Below are positions 8,223-15,815 of a DNA stretch of 47,323 nucleotides, piece after piece. The notes below the pieces were generated by a model, which had not been told where the DNA came from, searched no databases, and saw nothing but the letters and a program-made list of their open reading frames with translations. How positions within the stretch are numbered: position 1 is the first letter of the stretch; each line of letters starts with the position of its first letter. This DNA is from Elusimicrobiota bacterium (lineage in GTDB: Bacteria; Elusimicrobiota; Elusimicrobia; Elusimicrobiales; UBA9959), in the NCBI GenBank assembly GCA_016207645.1, contig JACQPH010000023.1, positions 1-47,323 of the forward strand, read 5' to 3'. The position numbers and the translations under genes were made by a program.

Positions 8223-11200
8223 TCAATAGCAATCCGTTTTCGTGCCGGCGATGGCCCACTGCCCCAGGGCGGTACCGGTAGAGAAGCAGAGGTTGGCGAG
8301 GGTGGAATTGAACACCACGGCGCCTACCGCGGTCGGGGTCCCTCCGGCGGCATGGAGCTGGGCCGTGGTCATGGACCGCGGCAGCCAGTAGCCTTCGGCC
8401 GTGAAAGTAGACCTGGTGACGCCGGAGCCGAACTGGGCCGCGCCGTTCACGTCCAGCTTGGTTTGCGGGGACCCCGTGCCTATGCCCGTATTGCCGCTCT
8501 GCGTGCTGACGTAAACCACCGCCGAGGCCCGGTCCGCCCCGATCAGGAAGGTGGAAGCCACGTGCATCCTTTCCTTCGGGGTCCCGGTGCTGATGCCCAC
8601 CGACCCCGTGCCGGTGGAAACGAATAACGCCGCGTTCGCGCCGGGCGCGCTTACGCGCAGGGTGGCCGCCACGTGGAACCTCTCCTCGGGGACGCCGGTG
8701 CCTATGCCGAACTTCCAGTCCGCGTAATTGGTCCCGTCGTCGGCGGTGTCGACCCTGAATACCTCGACGCCTCCTTCGATAGTGGCGGCGCCGGCCTTGT
8801 AGACCAGGTCGTTGGAACTGCCCGCGAAGCCCAGGGCGCCCTTGTTCTGGCCGCCGCCGGTGTTCTCGCTCCAGGCGATATAACTGGGTCCGGCGCTCGG
8901 GCGCAGGGAAAGATGGGCTTCCTGGTCGCCGTACGTCTCGGCCCCTATCCTGATGGACTTCATCACCTGCAAAGTGCTGCTGGGTTCGTTCAGCGGCTCG
9001 GCCCAGGCGTTCGCCAGGCCTATGCCCACCCGGCCCCAGGTGGTAACTACGAAGTCATAAGTGTTGGCCGGGGGGAACTCGATGCTGGTAAGGTCGGTGT
9101 GCGTACCTACCGCCAGGGTGTATTTCGCGGTCGGCTTCTCCGCCACCTGCAGCACGGCGTCGGCGGACGCGCCGGTCCCTATGCCGGAATTGCCGTCGAG
9201 GTAAATATCGCCGCCGGTTATTTTCACCAGCCCGCTCTGGTCGCCGTAATAGCCGCCCCGGGCCGTCACGGATGAGACCGCGTTTATTCCGCCGTTGACC
9301 GTGAGGGTGTGTCCCTGGGAGGAGGTGTTTATCGAGACCCGGCCGGAAGTCGTGCTTATATAAAGTATGGGATTGGCCGCCGAAGTGCTGACGAGCATGT
9401 TGGTAGCCACGTGGAAGCGCTCCTGGGGATTGGAAACGCCCAGCCCGAACTGCCAGTTCCTGGGATCGTAGTTGAAGAACTCGTCGGGCAGCACGCGTAT
9501 CCGGAAAACCTCGGCCCCCGGGAAGCCGGCGCCGGACGGGTCCGAGGCCATGGCCCGGTATACGAGGTCCCTGGTCGCGGCGAGAAAACCCAGGGCGCCC
9601 TGGTTGGTATTGCTCCCGGAGTAGAAGTCGTCGCTCCAGTGCAGGAAGTTGTCGCCGCCGTTGCCCGCGACGTGGAACTGGGCGGCGCCGGCGGGGTTGG
9701 AGACGAGCACCTCCTGGTTCACCTCCAGCGGGGCCGCCGGGATCGCGGAGACCGGGAGCATTATGCCGACGCGCCCCCCGGTCATACCGCCGGTTCCGGG
9801 CGCGCCGCCCGTGGTCACGGCCAGTATATAGTTGGTATTTTCCGCGGGGTTGAGCACCCTCAGCGAGTAAGGATTCTGGTCGTTAGGGTAGATGGTAAAG
9901 CTGGAATTATAGATAAGCAGGTGGCCGTTCATCGTGTCGCCGTTCCTGAGGAGGCGGTTGGGGTCGGTGCCGGTGACATTCGTCAGCTGCGAGCCGTCGC
10001 CGATGAAGCCGCCGGGCGAATTGACGACGCCTGAATTGACCTTGATGCCGCTGGCCGTGGTGATGCTGTAGCTGTTGGCCGCGTCGGGGCCGCTGTAGGC
10101 CCAGAACGAGGCGCTGGAAGCCCTGACCCCCTGCGCTATATTCGCCTGGAGGCCGCTGAGGACCCCGAAGGGGGCGAAGATCCCGGCGCTGACCGTTATC
10201 GTGGAGCCCGTTAACTCCTGCGCCACGGAGAGGCGCCCGGCGGAAGTGTTCCCGTTCAGCACCAGGAAGGTGGTGGAGCCCGATACCGAGAAGGCGCTGC
10301 CGGTCACGGTCAGGGTGGTGACGGACAGGGGGCCGGACATGGTATCGCCGGCTTTCAGCACCTTGGTGGTGTCCGTACTGATAACGTCGGTAAGGCCGCT
10401 GCCGTTGCCGTAATAGACCGCCCCCGGCGGCAGGAAAACGTGGGTGCTGACGAGAACGCCGCCCCTGGCGGAGGCCGCCGCCGAGGAGATCTCCACGTTC
10501 CCCAGCAGCCTGACCTTGGGGGCGCCCAGGCCGGAGGCTGAAGTTACCGTAAGGCTGGAAGCCGCCAAAGTCAGCTGGCCGGTCATAGTGTCGCCGGCCT
10601 TCCGCAGTATGCCGGTCAGGGTGGTCCCGTCCCCGTAATAAGGCCCGCCGTAAACCTCCCCCAGCGCGTTCACCCTGAGGAGTTCGGTGTCGCCGACGGT
10701 GATAAGCAGCAGATCGCCGACCGCGCCGGTCCCCGAGGAAATATGCAGGCGCGCCCCGGGGTTGGTGAGGTTGTTTCCTACGCCCTTATCGCCGATACCG
10801 GTATTCCCGGAGTTTATCGAATACAGGCTGTTGCCGCTCACGTCCCACATGGTGAGGGCGGCCGCCTTCGTCTGCACCGAGCCGTCCGGGAACTTGAAGC
10901 CGCAGGTAAAGTTCAGCGGGTCGGCGCAGGCCGGGTAGGACCCTTTGCTTTCCACCATGCCGGACACCGAAAGCTTCTGGCCGGGGGTGATGTCCCCCAC
11001 GGAAATACCGCCCTGCACGAAAAGGTTGGTGGAGATCGTGATAGCCCCGTTAGTGGTCTGCGGCAGGGCTTCTATGATATCCGCCTTGAAGACCGTGGTG
11101 GCCGCGGAAGCGGTAGAGGCGTAAAGGGAGTTGAAAGCGTACGGCGACGCCTGCAGCCTTACGCGCGGCGTCATGGCCTCGTAGGCCCCGGCGCAGTCGC

Positions 11201-11576
11201 CGTCGCCGTCCACCTGTATCTCCAGCCAGACCCCGTTGTAGTCGGTAAAGAGCGAGGCCGGCAGCCCGCCGGGGACGGCGGAGCCTATCTCCACGTCATA
11301 GCGGCCTTTGCTCACCTTCACGTTGCAGCGGCTTTCCGTGAAACGCGCCGTCCCGGCCACGGCGGCGTCGTAGATCACGAATTTGATGTCCTGCGGCGTT
11401 TCCACCGGCAGGTTCGTGATCTTGCTGAGCAGGAAACCCTGGTAGTTAATGGTCGGGGTGATGGTGGCAAAGACGGGGGACAGGGTAGAGGGCGGAGGGC
11501 AGAGGAAAGCGAGGAATAAAACCCAGAGCCGCGGTTTCTTCAGCGCAGTGCCTGCGATATTTTTTACCGTACGCAT
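8223..11576 (-). CDS. Large secreted tail-fibre-like repeat protein, probable surface adhesin
   Basis: A 1117-residue protein with a signal peptide (hydrophobic WVLFLAFL, cleavage probably after SPVFA). The N-terminal ~140 residues form a domain often found at the start of large secreted proteins in uncultured phyla (NYQGFLLSK, FVIYDAAVAGTARF, GRYDVEIGS, PRVRLQASPYAFNSLYAS). The rest is repetitive in the manner of phage tail fibres and trimeric beta-structured adhesins. Units with YYGDGTTLTG or GNGSGLTD lead into KAGDTMTGQL or KAGDTMSGPL. Many copies of a GIGTGSP.. LDV-type unit follow (SGNTGIGTGSPQTKLDVNG, GSVGISTGTPKERMHVAS). No transmembrane anchor or self-cleaving chaperone domain is seen. 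It lies 23 bp downstream of the fibronectin-type protein gene and probably shares its transcript. GGAGG precedes its ATG closely. Exact function unknown. Confidence 0.8.
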   Translation of the reverse strand: MRTVKNIAGTALKKPRLWVLFLAFLCPPPSTLSPVFATITPTINYQGFLLSKITNLPVETPQDIKFVIYDAAVAGTARFTESRCNVKVSKGRYDVEIGSAVPGGLPASLFTDYNGVWLEIQVDGDGDCAGAYEAMTPRVRLQASPYAFNSLYASTASAATTVFKADIIEALPQTTNGAITISTNLFVQGGISVGDITPGQKLSVSGMVESKGSYPACADPLNFTCGFKFPDGSVQTKAAALTMWDVSGNSLYSINSGNTGIGDKGVGNNLTNPGARLHISSGTGAVGDLLLITVGDTELLRVNALGEVYGGPYYGDGTTLTGILRKAGDTMTGQLTLAASSLTVTSASGLGAPKVRLLGNVEISSAAASARGGVLVSTHVFLPPGAVYYGNGSGLTDVISTDTTKVLKAGDTMSGPLSVTTLTVTGSAFSVSGSTTFLVLNGNTSAGRLSVAQELTGSTITVSAGIFAPFGVLSGLQANIAQGVRASSASFWAYSGPDAANSYSITTASGIKVNSGVVNSPGGFIGDGSQLTNVTGTDPNRLLRNGDTMNGHLLIYNSSFTIYPNDQNPYSLRVLNPAENTNYILAVTTGGAPGTGGMTGGRVGIMLPVSAIPAAPLEVNQEVLVSNPAGAAQFHVAGNGGDNFLHWSDDFYSGSNTNQGALGFLAATRDLVYRAMASDPSGAGFPGAEVFRIRVLPDEFFNYDPRNWQFGLGVSNPQERFHVATNMLVSTSAANPILYISTTSGRVSINTSSQGHTLTVNGGINAVSSVTARGGYYGDQSGLVKITGGDIYLDGNSGIGTGASADAVLQVAEKPTAKYTLAVGTHTDLTSIEFPPANTYDFVVTTWGRVGIGLANAWAEPLNEPSSTLQVMKSIRIGAETYGDQEAHLSLRPSAGPSYIAWSENTGGGQNKGALGFAGSSNDLVYKAGAATIEGGVEVFRVDTADDGTNYADWKFGIGTGVPEERFHVAATLRVSAPGANAALFVSTGTGSVGISTGTPKERMHVASTFLIGADRASAVVYVSTQSGNTGIGTGSPQTKLDVNGAAQFGSGVTRSTFTAEGYWLPRSMTTAQLHAAGGTPTAVGAVVFNSTLANLCFSTGTALGQWAIAGTKTDCY
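11475..11508 (-). repeat. CCCTCTACC-type simple repeat encoding part of a signal peptide
   Basis: The minus strand reads CCTCTGCCCTCCGCCCTCTA and continues CCCTGTCCCCC. It encodes the cleavage-region residues CPPPSTLSP of the large adhesin. Nearly the same DNA encodes CPLPSTLSP in the PorV-like gene at 13855-13890, although the rest of the two proteins is unrelated. Shorter pieces lie in the gaps at 11580-11604 and 13745-13773. Confidence 0.65.
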
Positions 11577-11599
11577 AACTCCTCCCTCCGCCCTCTACC

Positions 11600-13219
11600 C
11601 TATCTTATCACGGCCACCGTGCCGTTATAGACCGTGCCTTCGGCCTCTATCTGGTAGATATACACCCCGCCGGGCACCGGCTGGCCGCCGGATTTGGCGT
11701 CCCAGATCAGGGAGTTCCCGACCGGGCCGGTCTTCATGGAACCCACCAGCGCGCCGCGCAGGTCGTAGATCCTGCCTTTCACGTTCCTGTCCTGCGGGTT
11801 GTCGAAAACAAAGACCATGGTATCATTTTTGTTGTCGCCGTTCGGCGTTATAAGGCGGTTGGTAAGGCCCGCTTTATCGGCGGAGAAACTGCCGCCCCGC
11901 TCGGTGGTGCGCAGCTGGTACCGGCCCAGCAGCCGGGTGTCGAGCGTGACGCTGTGCTCGGCCGCGTCGACGTCTCCGTACAGCTGCATCCAGCGCGCGC
12001 CGTTATGGAAATACACGCTCAGGGTCTTCTCGTCGATCACGGCCGAGGGGGTGATGGTCTCGCCCGACTTGGCGTAGTACAGCTTCAGCGCGCCGTTCCT
12101 GGAAAGCTTGAAGTCGGAGGCCGGTTCCAGACCGCCGCGGTAGGCCGAGAACTCCACGGATTTCACCACCCGGCCGGCCAGGTCCTCCGGGTGGGTGGAG
12201 ATCTCTATGCTGTAGGAATCCATGGGGTCCGCGGACGCCGAGAAAAAATCCCCGGTCCCGTCCTCCGGGATCTGCAGTATGCTCTTGTTGTCCGGGGCCA
12301 GAAAAAAAAGCCCGCCTCCCTCGCTCGCTCGCGCGTAGGACGGGATGGAGATCCCGGCCTCGTTTACGGCGCGCGCGTGGTAGTAGAAGGATTCGCCCTC
12401 TCCCAGGATGTCGGTCCAGGACAGCGTGCCCGAGGAAGTAGCGCCGAGGTACGCCCATTCCGCGTCGGCCGGGGCGGTGGCCCGGTAGACTTCGTACTTC
12501 TTTATCTCGTACGGATAGGACGGGCTGAAGCGGTCGCCGAAGGGGATGCGGCTCTGGTAGCCGGCGGGGGAGACCCAGGTCATGGTCACGGAATTCCCGG
12601 CGCGGGCGATCTGGAAATTCATCGGGGCCAGCGGGACCAGCGCGAAAGCGGCGGCCGGGTTGGAGAGTTCGGAACGCAGGCCGTGGCTGTTGATGGTCTC
12701 GAGGGAGAAATAATAGGTGCTGCCCGGATTGAAGCCCTCGATGATCCGGCTTTCCGCGGCGCCCGCCGCCAGCGGCGTCCAGGTCTGCGCGTAGGCGGCG
12801 GCGCTCTCGAATTCCTCGTCGGTGTCGATGAACCCCGAGTCGGTATAGCGCAGCGTATAGGTGTCGGCCGGTTCGGCCTGGCGGCTGATATCGGCGGAAG
12901 GGGCGGTCCAGGTCAGGCGTATCCCGGTGCTCGAGACCGTGACGGGCGTCAGGTCGTGGACGGAAGCCGGGAAAGGCCAGAAGGACAGCTTGCCGCTGCG
13001 GTGCGACCAGGTTCCCGCCTCCTGCGTCGAGACCGCGACCTCCTGGAGGCTGGCGTTCTGCTCGTAGTTGGGGGAAACCATGGAGGCGGAGCCGTAACCG
13101 TAGACCCCGTTCACGTCCAGGAAGCTGGCGGAGGCCATATGCGCGGCGTAAAGCCCGTCGGCGGCCCGACAGAGGGCCGCCAGGAAAAGGAAGGCGCGGG
13201 CAGCAGGTTTCACGGTCAC
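11600..13219 (-). CDS. Secreted fibronectin type III protein with gliding-motility-type C-terminal domain
   Basis: A 539-residue protein with a short hydrophobic N-terminus (ARAFLFLAALCRAADG) that should act as a signal peptide. Two fibronectin type III-like regions follow (about 65-185: TGIRLTWTAPSADI, TYTLRYTDSGF; about 190-305: SVTMTWVSPAGY, FYYHARAVNEAG). A beta-rich region follows, and the last ~85 residues resemble the gliding-motility-associated/type IX type B C-terminal domain (LITPNGDNKNDTMVFVF, GRIYDLRG, PVPGGVYIYQIE, ending GTVAVIR). In Bacteroidota such domains direct proteins through the type IX system. Here that role is inference. The start is GTG at 13219, exactly where a transcript from the TATAAT at 13226-13231 should begin, so the mRNA may be leaderless. 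An alternative GTG lies 6 nt downstream. The adhesin gene follows 23 bp later. Confidence 0.75.
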   Translation of the reverse strand: MTVKPAARAFLFLAALCRAADGLYAAHMASASFLDVNGVYGYGSASMVSPNYEQNASLQEVAVSTQEAGTWSHRSGKLSFWPFPASVHDLTPVTVSSTGIRLTWTAPSADISRQAEPADTYTLRYTDSGFIDTDEEFESAAAYAQTWTPLAAGAAESRIIEGFNPGSTYYFSLETINSHGLRSELSNPAAAFALVPLAPMNFQIARAGNSVTMTWVSPAGYQSRIPFGDRFSPSYPYEIKKYEVYRATAPADAEWAYLGATSSGTLSWTDILGEGESFYYHARAVNEAGISIPSYARASEGGGLFFLAPDNKSILQIPEDGTGDFFSASADPMDSYSIEISTHPEDLAGRVVKSVEFSAYRGGLEPASDFKLSRNGALKLYYAKSGETITPSAVIDEKTLSVYFHNGARWMQLYGDVDAAEHSVTLDTRLLGRYQLRTTERGGSFSADKAGLTNRLITPNGDNKNDTMVFVFDNPQDRNVKGRIYDLRGALVGSMKTGPVGNSLIWDAKSGGQPVPGGVYIYQIEAEGTVYNGTVAVIR

Positions 13220-13225
13220 GCTTTA

Positions 13226-13231
13226 ATTATA
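13226..13231 (-). promoter_or_regulatory. -10 element 6 nt before the GTG of the fibronectin-type gene
   Basis: The minus strand reads TATAATTAAAGCGTG: a perfect TATAAT, six bases, then the GTG start codon. Transcription would begin at or next to the G of GTG. No Shine-Dalgarno sequence is present. No clear -35 hexamer is seen. Confidence 0.5.
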
Positions 13232-13338
13232 TACCGCCCGTGCGACCAAAATATTACGGAGAGGTTTCAGGCTTCCGCGATAAATTCCACAAGTGCGCAA
13301 CAAAACAGTCACAATTGAAAAGTAGAATTATCCAGATT

Positions 13339-13746
13339 ATGCCGGCAAACAAATCCGCCCTGTTCCTTCTTGCGGCCCTGGCGCTCTGCCCGGCGGCGGC
13401 TTTCTGCGCCGCGTCGGCGCTCGGGCAGTCCCTGGCGCTGAACAAGCTGGTCACTCCCAACGGGGACGCGAAGAACGACACCTTCATCTTCCGCTGCCAT
13501 AACCCGCGCGACTCGGACGTAGAGGGCAGGATCTACGACCTCCACGGCAGGGAAGTCGCGGTCATGCGCCTTAAGCAGCGCTCCAACGGGGTCGGCCCGT
13601 CCATCGCGGTGGATAACAATTCCGGCATCTACTATGACCTGGAATGGAACCCCAATTCGGGCGGGCATCACCCCGGCGGCTTATATATCTACCAGGTCCG
13701 GCTCGAATCGAAGGTCTTTAAGGGAACAATAGTAGTAATAAGGTAG
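13339..13746 (+). CDS. Small secreted protein consisting of a gliding-motility-type C-terminal domain
   Basis: Reading from ATG 13339 gives 135 residues: a clear signal peptide (MPANKSALFLLAALALCPAA, cleavage near FCAAS) followed almost at once by one domain. That domain parallels the end of the divergently encoded 539-residue protein: KLVTPNGDAKNDTFIF, GRIYDLHGREV, HPGGLYIYQVR and the terminal GTIVVIR. It therefore looks like a type B sorting-like domain without cargo. It might be a decoy, an anchor subunit or a stripped paralogue. An in-frame ATG at 13240 would add 33 residues with no signal-peptide logic, so I reject it. The PorV-like gene follows 47 bp downstream on the same strand. Role unknown. 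Confidence 0.7.
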   Translation: MPANKSALFLLAALALCPAAAFCAASALGQSLALNKLVTPNGDAKNDTFIFRCHNPRDSDVEGRIYDLHGREVAVMRLKQRSNGVGPSIAVDNNSGIYYDLEWNPNSGGHHPGGLYIYQVRLESKVFKGTIVVIR

Positions 13747-13793
13747 GGTGGAGGGTTTAGGGGATAGGGTAGAGGCAAAACGGGAACGGTTTT

Positions 13794-15794
13794 ATGAAGA
13801 TTCAAACGCAAAACAGGAGGAACACGGCGCTGTCGGCGCTGCTGTTCGCTTTTATCCTCTGCCCTCTACCCTCTACCCTCTCCCCCGCCTTTGCCGCCTT
13901 CGAGGACCTGGGTTTCGGCGCGAGGTCCCCCGGCATGGGCGACGCCGTCACCGGCGTGGCCGACGATATTTCCGCCCTCTATTACAACCCGGCGGGCCTT
14001 TCCAACCTGGAGCGCCCGAAGCTGATGGCCTCGCACTCCCTCTTTTATACCGGCCTGAGCGACGGTTCCAACCTGGGCCTCAGCGCCGTAGCGCTGGCCA
14101 TGCCCGTCACCGGCGGCCGCAACGGCACTCTCGGCGCCTCCTGGCAGCAGTTTTCGCTTTCAGGGGTCTACTACGAGCAGACCGGGCAGGTTTCCTGGGG
14201 CTACCGGTTCCCCAAGAACACCAAGTACGAGAAATTTTCGATAGGCGGCTCGCTCAAGTACCTTAACCACGGGTTCACCCGCCTGCCCGAGTCCTACAAC
14301 GCCGTGGAAGACGACCTGATGCAGCGGAACGCCACCGACCCGGTGCTCGCCGGGATAAATTCCAAGTCGGCCATAGACGCCGACGCGGGGCTGCTGTACC
14401 GGCTCACCCGCCGCTGGACCCTGGGCGCGGCCGTCCTGAACGCCATGCAGGCCGACGTGGCCTTCAGCGCTTCCGGCAAGGACAAGGTCCCCATGAAGAC
14501 CAGGATCGGCGCCTCCTACAAAAGCCTCTGGATGGTGCTCGCCGCCGACGCCAGGCTGCAGAAGGGACCCGACGGCAAACTGGACAAGCAGGTGGTCTTC
14601 GCGGCGGAGAAGGTCTTCCCGAGCCTGGACAGGGGCGACGTCGGCGTAAGGGCCTCGCTGGGCGCCGGCGACAGGGAATTCAAGCAGGCCACGCTGGGCC
14701 TTTCCTACAAGATACAGAAGATACAGTTCGACTACGGCTTTTCCCTGCCCATAGGTACGGTAAAGGAGACCGCCGGCAACCATAAGCTGGCGCTCACCTA
14801 CCACTTCGGCGCTCCCACGCAGACGGAACTGGCGGAGACCGAACTGCTCGACCAGTATAAGAAGCTGCGCGAGGCGCAGGATTACAAGAGTCCGCGCGAC
14901 ACCGCCAGTCTTAACGACCCGCGGCTCGCCGAGGTCAAGGAGCAGGTCGCCAAAGAGAACTATTACGCCGCCAACAAGCTGCTGCTGGAAAAGGCCAACG
15001 AGCTGCTGCCCGACTCCTCCGTGGTCAGCCTCACGCGCCGCCTCTCCACCGTGGCGGCCTTCTTCCCGTCGCTGGCGGTGGAGGACAGGAGGAAGCAGTA
15101 CTGGGAGGAGCTCCTCTCGGGCGGGGCCAGGAATTTCATAAACGGCAACGACCTGCGCGCGATGAAGCAGCTGGCCTACGCGCAGAGCCTCAACCAGCAG
15201 GACTCCGCCCTCTCCAATTTCCTGGACCGCGCGGCGGAACTGACGCGCGTGGCGGCGGACCGGGTCCCGGCCGATTTCAGCCGCGGCTGGGCCGAATACA
15301 AGATGACGGAATCCGACGATTTCTACGTCAAGAAGAAACACAACGAGGCCCTGCGCAAGCTGGAGGAGCTGCTGGAGCTCGAACCCGGCAACCTGATGGC
15401 CCTCAAGAAAAGCGGCTCCTGCAACTATATGCTCGGCAACTACGCGCGCGCCGGGCGTGACTGGGAACTGGCTTTCAAGCTGGAGCCCGATCCCCTGGAA
15501 AAGGCCAAGGTGGGCAAGATGGTGGACGAGGCCCGCGCCAAACTGGGCGGCAGGGAAGGGGCCTGGGAGCCCGGCTCGGTCCAGGGCCGCGGCCCCGTCG
15601 AGGAAGAGGCGCCCGTCTCCAAGGCCGCCGTCGACGCGAGAGAGATAGAAAAGCTCTACCAGGCCGGGGCCGACTCCTACGCCAAGGGGGAATACGGCAA
15701 AGCGGCCGACGCCTTCCGCAAGATCCTGACCAAGGACCCGCAGAACACCCAGGCCAAGAAGGCCCTGGAGCGCATAATCAGGCTCTCGCGCTGA
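13794..15794 (+). CDS. PorV/PorQ-like outer-membrane barrel with C-terminal TPR repeats
   Basis: A 666-residue protein with a signal peptide (ALLFAFILCPLPST, cleavage near AFAAFE). Residues about 35-340 match the PorV/PorQ (UPF0164) type of outer-membrane protein: GFGARSPGMGDAVTGVADD, SALYYNPAGLSNLERP, then alternating beta strands such as FSIGGSLKYLNHGF and KLALTYHFGAP. The C-terminal half is helical with TPR-like units (NEALRKLEELLELEPGNLMA, LYQAGADSYAKGEYGKAADA). In Bacteroidota PorV receives type IX cargo at the outer membrane. Two proteins with type-B-like C-terminal domains are encoded next door, which makes a similar role attractive but unproven. The histidine kinase gene begins 21 bp downstream. 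Confidence 0.8.
   Translation: MKIQTQNRRNTALSALLFAFILCPLPSTLSPAFAAFEDLGFGARSPGMGDAVTGVADDISALYYNPAGLSNLERPKLMASHSLFYTGLSDGSNLGLSAVALAMPVTGGRNGTLGASWQQFSLSGVYYEQTGQVSWGYRFPKNTKYEKFSIGGSLKYLNHGFTRLPESYNAVEDDLMQRNATDPVLAGINSKSAIDADAGLLYRLTRRWTLGAAVLNAMQADVAFSASGKDKVPMKTRIGASYKSLWMVLAADARLQKGPDGKLDKQVVFAAEKVFPSLDRGDVGVRASLGAGDREFKQATLGLSYKIQKIQFDYGFSLPIGTVKETAGNHKLALTYHFGAPTQTELAETELLDQYKKLREAQDYKSPRDTASLNDPRLAEVKEQVAKENYYAANKLLLEKANELLPDSSVVSLTRRLSTVAAFFPSLAVEDRRKQYWEELLSGGARNFINGNDLRAMKQLAYAQSLNQQDSALSNFLDRAAELTRVAADRVPADFSRGWAEYKMTESDDFYVKKKHNEALRKLEELLELEPGNLMALKKSGSCNYMLGNYARAGRDWELAFKLEPDPLEKAKVGKMVDEARAKLGGREGAWEPGSVQGRGPVEEEAPVSKAAVDAREIEKLYQAGADSYAKGEYGKAADAFRKILTKDPQNTQAKKALERIIRLSR
13855..13890 (+). 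repeat. CCCTCTACC simple repeat inside a signal-peptide coding region
   Basis: The run reads CCTCTGCCCTCTACCCTCTA and continues CCCTCTCCCCC: three tandem CCCTCTA-like units. It encodes the residues around CPLPSTLSP just before the predicted cleavage site, and matches the repeat in the adhesin signal peptide (11475-11508, minus strand). Confidence 0.7.
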
Positions 15795-15815
15795 GAAGCC
15801 GCGGCAAGGAGAAGA

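Noticed and set aside
8223-11576. Prophage tail-fibre gene
   Set aside because: The protein has a signal peptide and lies with envelope genes. No capsid, portal, terminase, integrase or lysis gene is in the window.
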